Below, one piece after another: positions 1-13,000 of a stretch of DNA of 64,000 nucleotides. Source of the stretch: Spinellus fusiger (taxonomy: Eukaryota > Mucoromycota > Mucoromycetes > Mucorales > Phycomycetaceae); the NCBI GenBank assembly GCA_025094145.1, contig JALLLS010000001.1, forward strand, positions 744,001 through 808,000. Direction: 5' to 3'. Numbering within the stretch: the first letter of the stretch is position 1; each line of letters starts with the position of its first letter. The notes under the pieces are model-generated. The model saw only the letters and a list, made by a program, of their open reading frames with translations, was not told the DNA's origin and made no database searches. The translations under genes were made by a program, and so were the position numbers.

Positions 1-3000
1 GTGAATTGAGAGCAGACTCAACACTGTGGAGACAGAAGAAGTGTTGGTGAGATAGGGTGAATCAGAAATGTACGAGGAAGCTTAAATTGTAGTACCTAAT
101 ACCAAATGTTGCAGCTGACATGACTCATTGGAAATTTCCAAAAGTCAAGCCAAAAATCAGAGGAGATACAAGGGACAGTAGGAGTGAGTGCAGAACTTGC
201 AAAAAAAAATGGTGATAGGTACTTCTGGTCATTCTAGTAAGCTTTGGTGAAGCAAAAGAATGCCAAGATGTTGTCTGAAAGGATAGAACAGAATGGAAAT
301 AAGCAGATATGAGACGAATGCCCACAGATCTAGCAGGAAGGCTGCATTGACATAGATGGCCCACTAGGGAATCAAAGTCATATGTATCTCGTACCAGTAG
401 TTTGGTAAGGCCTGGATGGTAGACTGGAAGATCAATTGGAGAAGAAAAGGTGACAGATAGCAAGGGAGGTGTAAGGAGAGTAGCAGGAGAGAGAAGAACA
501 TTATCTGTGATAGATGGTAGATGGGAAAAGGCGCAAAACAGCAGTGTAAAAATAGAGAAAGGCTCTTTGATAGAGTAAGTTCTCAGAGGAAGAAAGAAGA
601 AAAGGAAGGCAATGATCTTGTATGCCAGTACAAGCAGCAAGAATCTCTTTAGAAAGGAACGAGATGGGCAGGGCCAGCAATCGAAGGTACAGTAATAGTG
701 GTGTCAGCCAGCATAGTTGAAGAGCAGATTGTTGGACATAGGGATCCAAAATCCCAAGACCACCACTGGCCTGAGGAAGACAGAGTGTGGCAAATACAAT
801 AAGAGAAAACATCTGTTTCATCAGAAACTTGCTAATGATAGACTGGAGTGAATGAAAGAAAGTACAAGAAAAAGGTGTGATGTGGATGACATGCCAAAGA
901 GTAGAGAGAATGAGAGAATTAACAATGGTGGCTCTGCCACGAACTGAAAGAAAACGTTGGCTGCTCTTATCTTCCCAAGTAACTGTGCACAGGTAGATTG
1001 CCGTTTCCGTCAAGAACAAAGGAGGGGATACCCAAGGTAGACCAAAGCAGTAGGGCAAGTATTGTCAAACCAAGCTGTAATACCCGCCTCAGTGAGCAAT
1101 GACTGCCATTCAGGAAGAGGGCATCCAGAGAGAGAAAAGGCATGAGTTTTGTGAAGGTTCATCCTGGCATTGGATCTCTGTCCATATATTCTTAAGTGGT
1201 ATAGTATCTGTCCCAAGTCTCCTGGGTCCTGAAGAAAGACAGCTACATCATCAGCACAGGCTAGAACACAAAGAGAATATGTAGGAAGAGGAGCAGCTGC
1301 TGGTGATAGTGCAGGAGGAAGAAACCCTTTGAACATAGTGTCTTGCGGTACACTCAATAGAAATGGCTCCAGAATAAGATTAAAGAGAACAGAGGAAAGA
1401 TGATCACCCTGCTAAAGACCACAGCTTTGCATAACTGGTTGTGAGAGATGTCCATTGACATTGATGAAAATGTGACTAGAGAAGAAAAGAGCAGTGATAC
1501 TATCTACAAGAGATTGCAGAAAAGAGAAAACTAACAGTGTCTTGGTGAGCTAGGACAGATGAGCTCTATCATAAGCCTTTTCTTGATCAAGAAGAAGACC
1601 TATTGCTGTTGAGTTTGTGTTCTTTGCACGTTCCATGGACAGACAAACCAAGATTCCATTATTGGCAATAAATTGTCCAAGAAGAAAGCCAATTTGACAA
1701 GGGTTGATACAAATACCAGCTACTTTAACCATCCTCCCATTGACCAAACAAGTGAATACTTTTGCATCACAGTTGATCAAAGAGATGAGTTGCCAATTCC
1801 TCAAAGTAGAGAGATCACCTTTCTTGGGTAAAAGGCACATGCTAGTTTCCTGCCAAGAAGGAGGGATAAGAGAAGACAAAAGAGCATCGTTGTAGACCTG
1901 ACATACAAGACTGGCATAGTCTTGCTACCTGAATACTAAATCTAAAATACCATAGGGCAATCCATCTGAGCTAAGGCTACTGTACCAAAGAGCATGCCAA
2001 ACACTCTGCTGTATATCCCCAATGGTGAATGGCACCAGAAGATCATCTTGTTATTGTGCACTTATATGTCTATCACCTGGTATCTGTTCAGGCAGAGTAG
2101 TATAGAAGGCCTGTGCGGCTTCTGTCATGGTTGGAGGAGTATCACATAGTATATTAGTGGTAGAGTGACGAAGGAGCGGTACAGTTTGTTGAGTTTGTCA
2201 TGTCTGTATTGTGGTTTTAAGGTACCCAGGGGATTTCTCACCCTGTTCCCGCCAATGTTTCCCAGCATGCAAAGCAGCAATATCCACTGTTTCCTGTTGA
2301 AGTTCAGCAATCTCTCTATTCAATATGGCAAGTGTTGATATTTTTAAATCTGTAGGACGACAACTGCAAAGAAAATGGTTGTGTCTAATCTGTAGTTCTT
2401 GAAGCTTACGCTCTCTCTATGGTTTGTGTCGACGTCCAAAAGACTTGACTACTCCACTAACAGTTGACTTTGCCTGCTCCCATTGTTCTTGAGAAGAGGA
2501 TGATGGGTCTAACAATGGCAAAAGATTTCTGAGGTGAGTGTCTAACTTCTGACAGAAATGTTTGTTGTGAGTAAGAAGGGGGTTAGCTCTCCAAAGGCCT
2601 CGTCCACTCCTAGGAGAGATTAAACAAAGGGAAAAAGAGAGTAAAGCATGATCTGTTCAGGCAGGATTAGTAAAGGCCACAGAGGACTCAACCAAATTGT
2701 CAGTCAGAGAGAGAGAAGCATAAAAATAGTCAATGGCTGACATAATTTTGTCATTACGACGGAAGGTAGGCATAGGTATAGAGCCTGTGGGTGTCATACA
2801 ATCCACAAACCATTCTTTTAGCATATCATTCCAGCCAGCTGGTGTATTGCTTTGAGAGTTGGGGCGAGAATAAGAGAAGTTGAAGTTCCCCATCAAAAGA
2901 AGACAATTATAACAGTCGTCTAAGTCTGAAAAGGGAGCAGAGCAAAGGAGGGATGTATAGAAGGAATGACAAAGAGTGGATAAATGAGAAGGGGCATATA

Positions 3001-3320
3001 ATACCACAATGTAAAATGGCGTAAAGTATTCACTAGTATGGGAGACTTGAGCAAGGATAGCCTTGTCATCTTCAGAAATAGGAATACGTTTCAATATGAC
3101 TTGTGGGGTGAGTGATACAATGCCACAGCTGTATGTCCAGAGAGAGAGGAATGAGCACAAAACTGTGAGTTAAGTTGTGATTGTAAGGAAAGTGTGGAAG
3201 CGTGTGTTTCTTGCAAGGCAAGGATGTGAGCATCTTGGCTGCGTAAGTGTCAAATGAGATGGGAACGTTTTTTGGGATCAGATATTTTAGCAAGGCTGTT
3301 GCAGTTGAGACTTGCAACTT
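1..3320 (-). pseudogene. LINE ORF2 remnant: endonuclease, reverse transcriptase, zf-RVT region
   Basis: The endonuclease part (about 3320-2657) contains LLLMGNFNFSYSRPN, matching the GDFN block of LINE AP endonucleases, followed by AIDYFYAS. Around 1880-1550 the reverse transcriptase shows NWQLISLINCDAKVF and LLLDQEKAYDR, the fingers and palm blocks before the catalytic aspartates. Around 1357-1010 the FADD/YADD box reads ACADDVAVF. At 1058-501 follows SVRGRATIVNSLIL, typical of the post-RT region. Several frame changes and stops separate these blocks. The last readable part (about 120-1) resembles a zf-RVT segment that continues outside the window. Confidence 0.85.
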
Positions 3321-3357
3321 TGATAATGGTAGATTTCTCTATCATTAAAGATTCAGT

Positions 3358-4224
3358 CTAAAAGGCTTCCCAGCATGACGGGGAGGGTTGGTACGGGAGG
3401 GAACTACAGATGTCAAGTATTTGACTCTTTTTTAAGACACCTATACTCGTGGTGCTCTTTGCTATCGACCTGAGTGTTGGTATAGATACACTTGACTTAG
3501 TATTACGCAGTGCTCGACCAATTGTCTGTGAGGTGCATGGTGAGAGATGAAGGAACTCTTCAGTCATTGTACTGGCAGTGAACTGGTATGAGATTACCAA
3601 GCCTGCTGAGTCCATCTCTGATTCTGTAGATATGGAAGTCTCTACTTCAGACAGACTGGTCAAGAATAAGATGGTGTCTGTCTGCTCTTCTACTGTAGGT
3701 GATATCATAGAATCAGGTCTATCCTGTCCCTCTAAAAGTGACAAGACCAGACGAAATAGGTTCAGGCGGGTGATTCTGGTGGATCAGTATTCTGCGAAGA
3801 AAGCAAGGATGACAGTGTTATCTTTTTCAAACAACAACCTTTTATCACATGCACGAGAGATCTCATCCTGGAGAATGGGGTGAAAGTTAGCCCCACATAG
3901 ATGCTTGGGTCTTTCTTTGAGGAAAATAGTACCCCAGTGAAGAGGGAACTGAGCATTAATAAGCTCCAAGAGCTGGAATTGTGTTTCTGAGCAACTTGAG
4001 ACGTCGAAAATAACACTTCCAGAAGAACAACCATTTCTCCAAATGAGAGTCTTTAGGACTTTTCGTCCAGTTGTTAAAGTTGTAATGAGCTTGTCATTAT
4101 GAACCAGTGATTCAAGTTGGTTCGATACCAATCGATACTAAGTGCGATAAGGTGCATGTGGGGTGTTGGGTGGGTGGTGTTTGCCTGTAGCAGGTAGTTC
4201 TTGAGTGTTAGCGGAGAAAGCCAT
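3358..4224 (-). pseudogene. LINE ORF1-like (gag-like) remnant
   Basis: The start codon at 4224-4222 opens with MAFSANTQELPATGKHH. A single in-frame TAG follows after about 27 codons, and the frame then reopens and continues to about 3784. A second segment (about 3744-3358), rich in Ser, Thr and Glu, completes it in another frame. No RNA-binding motif or zinc knuckle can be read, so the ORF1 assignment rests on its place upstream of the endonuclease on the same strand. Confidence 0.55.
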
Positions 4225-4367
4225 GAGGACGTCTTTCTTGCTTTGTCCCAGTGTCTCTGTCTGAGTTTATATTCATGACGTGTTTTCAGTAGTGTAAGAG
4301 AGAGAGAGTCTCGCTTTCTCTTGTTGTGTTGTGTGTGAAGACTGTTTTTCTTTTATTCTCACTAGTC

Positions 4368-5287
4368 ATGCCGTCCCCTCGTTCTTCTCGTCAAAGTCGC
4401 TCCCATTCTTATTCTCGCCGTCGTCATTCACCTTCTCGTTCTCGTTCACCCTCTCGTCCTTCAAGGTCAAGGTCACGGTCACGGTCACAATCAAGATCAC
4501 CTCACTCACAACGGGCTAGATACCAACGCCCAAACAATCCACCCTCATCAGGACGACCAAGAGACAACTCAACTCGGCATGAACGTGGAAGAAAATATGA
4601 GTGGGGTGGAGAACAAGACATCGAGAAAAAAGAAGAAGAAGAAGTGGTAGAGAAAGAAGTGCCTAATTTTGGATTGTCTGGTAAACTTGCTTCAGAAACC
4701 AATACGATCAAAGGCGTAGAACTCAAATACAATGAACCCCCTGAGGCCTGTAAGCCTAAACATCAGTGGAGGTTGTATGTGTTCAAGGGAAAAGAGCAAA
4801 TAGGTAAGAGGCCTATGTGATAAGTGGTGTTGATGAGACATTTGTATTTGTATAAGAATTGTTGCATATTCATCGTCAAAGTGCTTATCTTGTGGGACGT
4901 GATCGAGTGGTAAGTAACCATGGCATTTTAGAGACATCATCATCATTATCATTGTGTGTCTAGGTAGTAGATGTGCCTGTGGATCATCCTTCCTGTTCTA
5001 AACAACATGCCGTACTGCAATTCAGACGTGTAGCTGATACAACAGCCAAAAGAGAGAATCCTCGTAATGAAGTCAAGTAAAGTATTCCGCATTTAAAAAT
5101 ACAGATGTGCTTATTCAATTGGAGTAGACCATTTATCATTGATCTTGATTCTACCAATGGTACCTTTCTCAATGGAGAGCGCATTCCCAACACTCGCTAT
5201 ATAGAACTTCGGTTGAAGGATGTCCTTAAATTTGGAAATAGTACAAGAGAATATGTATTACTCCATAGTGATGTCGGTGATGCTTAA
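4368..5287 (+). CDS. FHA-domain splicing factor, SNIP1/Pml1 family
   Basis: Four exons (4368-4803, 4857-4909, 4964-5076, 5128-5287) give 253 residues. The first third is an Arg/Ser-rich low-complexity segment as in splicing proteins. From about residue 130 an FHA domain follows, containing HIHRQSAYLVGRDR, DHPSCSKQHAVLQFRRV, DLDSTNGTFLNGERIP and DVLKFGNSTREYVLL, the same blocks as human SNIP1 and yeast Pml1. FHA domains bind phosphothreonine; Pml1 belongs to the RES complex that helps splicing and retains unspliced RNA in the nucleus. I chose the ATG at 4368 because the upstream extension of the frame starts at GTG, not ATG. A LINE lies head to head 144 bp upstream, so this promoter may be partly transposon-derived. 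Confidence 0.93.
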
Positions 5288-5491
5288 AGAATCAATCAAT
5301 AGACCTACCGAAGAATAAATGCATAGAACGATTTCACCCTTTTCATAGACACACCAGTGGTATTGACTATTTGCTATAGATTATTGACTATCTACTATTA
5401 TGCATCAAGCGAGTATTTTTTTTATTTTTTTTTATTACTTTTTTATTTTTTTTAGTACGAGTGAATACCTATCAATAAAGCTATTTTACTA

Positions 5492-8400
5492 TCATTTATC
5501 ACTAAACTCCATGTCTTCTTTTACTACGATGGGTGTATCCTCAGCCTCATTGATTTGTCTATACTCATCAAGAATATTGGATTTCTCCTCACTCCAGTAA
5601 ATAAACGTACGCCGATGAATCAATGCCCATACATAAGGAACAAAGAATTCATGAGCATCTTGTTCTTCTTCATACTGGAACTTAAGATCAGGTGTCATCT
5701 AATAAGAATAAGAATAAGAATAAGAATATAAAAAGAGCATACCAGCAAGTTAAACCATTCAACACCCTCCCCAAAAGAAAGAAGAAAGAAGAGAATACTT
5801 ACACGTTGATGCTGAGTATGAGTGCGGGCGTGCTGTTCAATCAGATCAAGCACTTGAAGAGAAGAAGGCGCCTTTAATTTAGCCTCAGACACGCGACACT
5901 GAAAGTAATGAATGACTTGTTCTGTAGCTGCAATCAATTCTGCAAAGCGACTGTGGAGTCGAAAGGGAGCAAAGATTTCACACTTGAGTAACAAGGCATA
6001 CACTAGCTGTGGATTGTGTTTAAGACGGTGAGTCAATGCAGAATTAATGATTTCTAGTAACAGTGCCAGGAGGTCTTCGTAGACAGTCGCGTCGCTTCCT
6101 GAGGGTGTCTGTTTGGGAGATGAAGTAGACAGTGAGAATAATAAAAATAATAAAAATAATATTTCTTTAGTTCTACCTTGTGAGTTACTTTTTGATATCG
6201 TTTGGAAATCAGTTCAAACAAGCTAAGATGAGTTAGCATAAGTAGCCGATTCTACTGAAATAGAAAGAAAAAGAAGAGAGAGCAGGGGCTTACCTGACAA
6301 TACGTTGAGCAACATACGCATGCATGTCTAGCATAGAAGTAGACATATTGGCCAAAATAGCAAGACAATTGGTATGGAAATACACGTCCTTTGCCATCCC
6401 CCTTTGGTTGAGTACTAAGCATAAGTAGTGTCGTTACCTTTTGATGGGACAGGTTGAGTTGAAGGGTTCGTATTAGTACAAGGGATACCAGCCCACCGAG
6501 AGAGATTGACTTTAACAAGGGGCGTTCTGTAAACCACGATATATTGCTCACTGTCTATGGTAGTATAGTAGTATAGTAGTATATTGTGATAAATTAATAA
6601 CTGCAATATTATGAATGAAGAAGAATCGACCATATTTCCTTGAAAAATCTCCCTCCGCCCCCTTTTTCTGACTTACGATTTTTTGAATTGATTCATTATT
6701 GACATCATCTTGACTAAAAATCAATAAAAAGATCAGCAGCACATAGACCTGTGAATAGTTGGTTCTTCCTTCCACAGACTCATAAATGAGTTTGAGAATA
6801 GGAATATACTAAAAGAGCGATCTAGTCAGTCCTAGGGGCATTAGGGTCAAGTGTACCATTGTTTCTGGATCAGTGCGTGATAAGACATAGACACGGAAAG
6901 AGTCATTTTCTACCAATAATAAGTAAAATAATAGCATGCGCTCTTCTACGCCCAAGGATCTAAATATATCAACGAGTCAATGGAATGGTGTTACTACCTA
7001 CACACACACACACATAGAGAGAGAGAGAGAGAGAAATCTTACCGACAAAAGATCTCAAACAGATCTTTGAATGAGACAAAGTATATTTTTGTCCTTTCAT
7101 CTTGCAGTTCAGATGAGCGTGCTAATCGACATTTTCATTTTTTAATATTTCATTGTTATATATATTTATATCTAAACTTACCATGATGATCTCGTATATT
7201 GGCAAGGGCGTGTCGGTAAGGAGATGTGGCAAAAGGTGTTGGTGGTGATGTACCAGGTACTGTATATTGTTTTGCTTGTGTGCTTAATAACAGCAACAGC
7301 AGCAAACTTCGATCGGCTACAGGGAATGCATCGGCATCAGAAGCAGGTGTTGTACGTGAAAAGAAGTAGTTGTAGGCACTGTATACTACACCTAATGGAC
7401 ATTTATTATTATGAATATTATGAATATTATGAATATTATGAATATTATGATTATTATGATTATTATGATTATTATGATTATGATTATTATGATTATGATT
7501 ATGATTATAGTTATTATTATGATGATGATTATGATTATAGTTATTATTATGATGATGATTATGATTATAGTTATGATTATAGTTATGATAATAATGCTCA
7601 GAAGAATGCCTAGTAATAGTGGTAGGACTCTATACTATTTGAGAAAGAAAGAAAGAAAAGGAAACAAGAATAGACACTGACTACGAGGAATGAAGAAGGG
7701 TAAAAAGAAAGAACTGTGCTGATATAAAGTAGACTCATTTATAGTACACTTACTCGATGATTGTGCAGGTGGACTAGTTTGCTGAATAAAGTTATCCAAC
7801 AGCTTGGCTATCACAGCCTCTGATGTATGGCTTGGAGTGTCAGCATACCGTTACCTTTGTGCATTTACCTAAAGTGTTGAAACAGTATATCCAGAAAGTA
7901 GTTTCCTTCTCCCAGATGGGTATGATGGAATTGTGTGGAGAACAAGACAAGCAGTGTATTGAGCACTTCCACATAGAACTCATACAGTGAATCATTTCCA
8001 CTGCCAATAAGAAGGATAGGATGGAGTGTGATGTGTGAGTGATTATGGGATATTTCTGTCTGCCTACACCTTTTTTTTTTACCTTGGATCTGTAGTGATA
8101 AGAATAGACAGCGCATGGTCTAGTAGCTGCTCTCCCTTGGGCCGTGTATCCAACTGCACCTCGGGATGAATCACAAGCTTCTGCAAATCCAAGGAGAGTG
8201 AGGAACCAGCTGTGGGTGTTTTCAATGGTTTCCCTCCTCCCTCTGCTGATTCTGCTGACTCTGTTACTGCTGCCGATGGTATCTCTGTAGCTTCAAACTG
8301 TGCAATCATCTGTTCATTGGTAAGATTACCAGCAAAATGCTTAGCAAAGACACGCGTCAAGAACAGTGCCTTGAGAGTAGAAGCAGGCACATTCCTATCC

Positions 8401-9117
8401 ATCTCAGTCCATAAGTGTCCATTCTTCCTATGATGGATTTCTTTGCTTACTCTAGTTTAGCTGCCTGCCATCGATGAAGCTGAGAAAGAAGATGAAGCAG
8501 CAGGGCATTGAAGTTATGTGTAGTGACATTGTTAGCAGCTATATTCCAACCACACCACAATGCTTGTCTGTAAGTACTTGGGGAGGAGAGCTTCCTATTG
8601 TCTTTGGGTCTCTTTACCTAGTTCAATAGCCAGCCCAACTGTCGCCATTTCCAGGTCAGAAATATCCTGTCTGTCCGTCTGGTATGTCAATAGGGAATAG
8701 GGCTTTGTCATCTCGAGACACTTACACAGAATGAGGAGCAGTGAACTTGTGGCTATCAAGGAGTGTGTGCCAGAGGGGGGCGCTGGGTGGGTGGGCGGTG
8801 GAGGAACAAAGGTTGCGTAGTGCTGTTGTCTGAATAGCAGTAAAAAAAGGACTCTCAGACGACTTGCGTAGGAGAGTATGGCCCAGAAAGGGTTTTGTAG
8901 GGGAGTAGCCTGTTGTGCTAAAGGAGTCTGACACTTCAAGAGAGGGCGAGTGTAATGGTGCTGCTGCTGTTGTAGTGGCTGTACTGTGAGGAGGACGTTT
9001 GCCTGTGGCTGTTGTGCTGGCTGTGGCTGTGGTCGACAGAGAAGACAGTGTTTTGTCAGGCACAGTAAGGGCAGGCAAAGAAGGCTGACCAAGGGGCGGT
9101 GACTGGTGAGGGTTCAT
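5492..9117 (-). CDS. Dymeclin homologue (Golgi-associated), 15 exons
   Basis: Exons by my splicing: 9117-8726, 8670-8618, 8562-8451, 8394-8083, 8000-7869, 7830-7754, 7391-7182, 7100-7043, 6959-6857, 6808-6677, 6554-6438, 6388-6294, 6222-6177, 6108-5803, 5698-5492; 783 residues against 669 in human DYM. Diagnostic blocks are VIAKLLDNFIQQ, ADRSLLLLLLL, NISWFTERPLLKSISLGGL, FHTNCLAILANMS, AYVAQRIVSLFELISKRYQKV (split by a 71-nt intron with a TGCTAAC branch-like site), KHNPQLVYALLLK and FFVPYVWALI. Dymeclin is a peripheral Golgi protein needed for Golgi organisation. The first about 130 residues are Ser/Thr/Pro-rich, poorly conserved and lack the N-myristoylation glycine of animal dymeclin; the first exon is the least certain. 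The 38-nt intron 7868-7831 is the shortest accepted here. Confidence 0.9.
7402..7593. repeat. AT-rich minisatellite inside dymeclin intron 6
   Basis: About 190 bp built from ATT, ATG and TATTATGAT units lie inside a 362-nt intron (7753-7392), by far the longest intron of the dymeclin gene. On the plus strand the repeat translates as Tyr/Asp-rich runs in one frame and Ile/Met in another; both are by-products of the repeat. The splice acceptor (ATTAG) sits just beyond it at 7393-7392. Confidence 0.9.
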
Positions 9118-10024
9118 TTATTTTCACCCTACACTGTAATATATATTTATATCTGTAGATTAAGGTCTGTAGATTTATATAGGCATACACACACTACACA
9201 CATCTATACACACTACACACACGCTAAACACACACTACACACACACACACACACATACGCACATACACGCAGAATAGCAAGACTCACTGCAAAATAGGAA
9301 TGAAGCGTGGTGTTTCTACAGATAGATGCACGTGACCCAATCACCTCACCCACTCATTGACGCACCTCCACACACACAGTGGTGTTATGCATTGGACAGA
9401 CTGTTCAAAGTCAGAAAGTCAGCCCAGCAAGTCAGCCCAGCAAGTCAGCAGTCATGTCAGGCACTCTACTTTCTCTCTGTTGCTGTGATTGCTAACGAGC
9501 CCCCACCTCCTTTTTCCCTTGTCTTTTCTGCCTAAATTCCCTCTCAGTGTAAAATAGACACAGGAGAGGTGGTGTGTAACCATGACTACGACTACTACCA
9601 CCCACACATAAGTGCCTATAGATCCATACAAATACCTATAGATTCATACAAATCCATACAAATACCTATAGATCCATACAAATCCATACAAATCCACCCT
9701 GTCTTTGGTTGATCCACAGACAAAAAGAACCAATAAAAACCATCCCATGGCACCAAAAGACTCTGTTCTATTCTATTCTCATCTTTTTTTTTTTACTGTC
9801 TCACTACTAGGTCGCGTCAGATGTGTGACATCACAAACACTGTCTGTGTGTGGTGTGTGGTGTGTGTAGTGTGGTGTGTGGTGTGTGTCGCTTTTGTCTT
9901 GCTTTGTCTTGCTTGTCTCTTGTCCTACGTTCTTGTTGTTGATAGGTCTTTTGTCTATTTTTTGTACCAAAAAGGCCATCTTTTTTGTTTTTTGTATTTT
10001 TTGTATTTTTCTTTCTCCTAAAAA
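9118..10024. promoter_or_regulatory. Divergent intergenic region between dymeclin and kinesin
   Basis: This 907-bp gap separates two genes transcribed away from each other, so it should contain both promoters. It is dominated by simple repeats: CA-rich DNA at about 9180-9265, a tandem of catacaaatacctatagat-like units at about 9612-9700, and TG-rich DNA at about 9836-9890. Just before the kinesin ATG there is a long T-rich pyrimidine stretch. I see no clear TATA box. Confidence 0.6.
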
Positions 10025-13000
10025 ATGTCGGGCAATAATATTAAGGTCGTGTGCCGTTTCCGACCGCAGAACTCACTCGAAATAAGAGAGGGCGGTGTGC
10101 CCATCATAGAAATCAATGACGAAGGAAGTCATGTCCAGCTCAAAGTAAGACCATGGCTACTGAGTGGATAGAAAAGAAGAGGAAGAGTAACACAACTTGC
10201 AGGGAAAAGAAGTCCAGGGCACGTTTGCATTTGATAAAGTGTTTGGCTCCAATACGCCACAGAAAGATGTGTTTGACTATTCTATTCGTACTATTGTCGA
10301 CGGTAAGCTCAACTCTCTTCTTATCTCTCCTATATAAACAGCCCTTGGACTGAATCATACTTCTCTTGTGCTGAGTGGATCTTAGATGTGACGGCGGGTT
10401 ACAACGGCACTGTCTTTGCCTATGGTCAGACGGGCTCTGGTAAAACATTCACTATGATGGTAAGGGACCTGATAGTAGTCAAAGTATCTTTAGTAAACTA
10501 TCTCTGACTGTGTTTATGTATGTGTATGTATGTATGTATGTATGTATGTATGTGTGTGTGGATGTGTATGTGTATGTGTGTGTGTATGTGTATGGTTCTT
10601 TTGTATGGCTAGGGTGCAAGTATCGATAGTGAAGACACAAAGGGTATCATTCCACGTATCATCTGTCAGATCTTCGATAGTATCATGGCTGCTCCGAGCA
10701 ACCTTGAATTCACGGTCAAGGTATCTTACATGGAAATTTACATGGAGAAAGTCCGTGATTTGTTGGATCGTAAGTCAGACGTCCTTCTAGTGCACCAAGG
10801 AGAAATGGAGCCACTCACTCTTCTTTTCCTATAGCCACCCAGGACAACCTACCTATTCATGAAGACAAGACCAAGGGTGTCTATGTCAAGGGGCTATTAG
10901 AGGTGTATGTGGGTTCAATAGAAGAAGTCTATGAAGTGATGCGTCGTGGTGGTGATAATCGAGTCGTGGCCTATACAAGTAAGTGATAAGCCCACCAGAG
11001 ACACTCTATTGCTAGTGGTGTTGAACAATGTACACTAGACATGAATGCTGAGAGTTCAAGAAGTCACTCTATTGTTGTTATTACCATCACACAAAAGAAT
11101 CTCGACACGGGAGCAGCCAAGAGTGGTAAGCTGTACCTGGTAGATTTGGCAGGTTCAGAAAAGGTAAATGTTATTTGCATCTGTGTACTACACTAGGATA
11201 CACCGGGTTGATTAGAGTACAATAAGAGACAATAAGATACAATAAGAGACAATAAGAGACAATAAGAGACAATAAGAGACAATAAGAGACAATAAGATAC
11301 AATAAGATACAATAAGAGACAATAAGATACAATAAGATACAATAAGATACAATAAGAGACAATGGCCATAGGGTCCTTATAGGGTCTATAGTGTGGAAGT
11401 ACAGCGCGTCTTTACTCACCCTTCCACCCACAGGTCGGAAAAACAGGTGCTTCAGGACAGACCTTGGAAGAAGCTAAAAAGATCAACAAATCACTCACAG
11501 CACTGGGCATGGTCATCAACGCTCTCACTGATGGAAAATCAAGCCACGTTCCTTACCGTGATTCAAAACTCACAAGAATCTTACAAGAGTCTTTGGGTGG
11601 TAACTCCAGAACCACCCTTATTATCAATTGTTCGCCTTCTTCCTACAACGAAGTCGAAACCCTAGGCACCCTTCGATTCGGTATGCGTGCCAAGTCCATC
11701 AAGAACAAGGCCAAGGTTAATGCTGATCTATCGCCTACCGAACTCAAGGCTCTTTTGAAAAAGGTCAAGTCAGACACAGTGACATTCCAAACCTACATCA
11801 AGGCACTCGAGGGAGAAATTGGTGTATGGCGATCAGGCGGGATTGTTCCTGAAGACAGGTGGGTGACCATGGAGAAGATCAGTAAAGGCGATTTCAAGTC
11901 AATGGCACCTGCTGCTGGTTTCAAGAGTCCTGTGCAGGATGATTCACGACCTGCCACCCCTGCTGTAGTGTTGGAGAAGGACGAAAGAGAAGAGTTTCTT
12001 AAGCGAGAGAATGAGTTGATGGATCAGATTGCTGAACGAGAGACCGAATTGACCAATCGAGAGAAGTTGTTAGATGCCCTCAAGGAAGAAACCTCCTATT
12101 ATAAAGAACAGGAGCAAGTGGCTACTAAAGAAAACCAGCAAATGACAACAGAGCTTAGTGATCTGCGTCTACAGCTACAGAAAATATCCTATGAGAGCAA
12201 GGAGAGTGCAATCACTGTGGACTCATTAAAGGAGGCCAACCAGGAGCTAATAGCCGAGTTAGAGGAGCTCAAGAAGAGTTTGAGTGATATCAGAAGTGCC
12301 CACAAAGAAGTGGATGATGGTGAAAAAGAGAAGAAAAAGGCAGAGAAGATGGCCCAAATGATGTCTGGCTTTGATCCCTCGGGTGAAATCAACGAAAAGG
12401 AACGTCAAATAAGAGATGCTCTTGATAAGCTGGATGGTGATTCTCAGGGTCACTTGAGTATGGAGGAGCTTGTATCTCTACGTGGAGAATTAGCAGAGTC
12501 CAAAGTCATCTTGGAGCAACACACCAAGACCATCGAGAGCCTTACTTATGAAAAGACAAGCATTGAAAAGAAAAAGACAGATCTTGAGACTCGGTTTGCT
12601 ACTCTTGAGCAAGAGTACGAGGAGTTGTTGGACAAGACCATTGCAGAAGAAGAGGCTGCTGCTCAAAAGAATGCCAACATTGCCGAGACAATTTCCACTC
12701 TCAAGGGCAAATTAGAGTCTCAATATGCTAACAAGAAGGAGATACAGCAAAAGGAGATTGAAGATCTGAAGGATGAGCTGGAGCGCAAGAACCAAGATCA
12801 CCAGAAACTGAGCACTGCCATGTCTGATCTTAAGCTTGTCAATGATAAGTTACAGGCTGCCTTGGCTGCTCGTCCTTCCCAATCTTCTGCTGATTTGAGT
12901 GAAAGAGAAAAAGACCTAGAAAGAATGCGTAAAACAATGGCACAGCAATTGGCAGACTTTGAGGTGATGAAGAAGGCTCTTATGCGTGATCTTCAAAACA

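Larger units (their letters stand above)
1..4224 (-). mobile_element. Degenerate LINE (non-LTR) retrotransposon, truncated by the window edge
   Basis: Read on the minus strand, this stretch holds the parts of an ORF1-ORF2 LINE in the expected order: an ORF1-like segment, an AP-endonuclease domain, a reverse transcriptase, and a zf-RVT-like C-terminal region that runs off the left edge. All reading frames are broken by stops and frameshifts, so the copy is dead. The 5' end lies near 4224, where the ORF1 start codon is, and only about 140 bp separate it from the start codon of the next gene. I saw no poly-A tail because the 3' end lies outside the window. The domain order resembles L1-like elements of Mucoromycota. 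The clade is an inference. Confidence 0.85.

Noticed and set aside
4326..4367. Upstream extension of the SNIP1 frame
   Set aside because: It would start at GTG and adds a hydrophobic stretch absent from the family; the ATG at 4368 is preferred.
7224..7613. Plus-strand open frame rich in Tyr and Asp
   Set aside because: It is the translation of a minisatellite inside a dymeclin intron and of a dymeclin exon read on the wrong strand.
11217..11364. Regular short repeats resembling an array
   Set aside because: Direct 10-bp tandem units without spacers, in a eukaryotic intron; not a CRISPR array.
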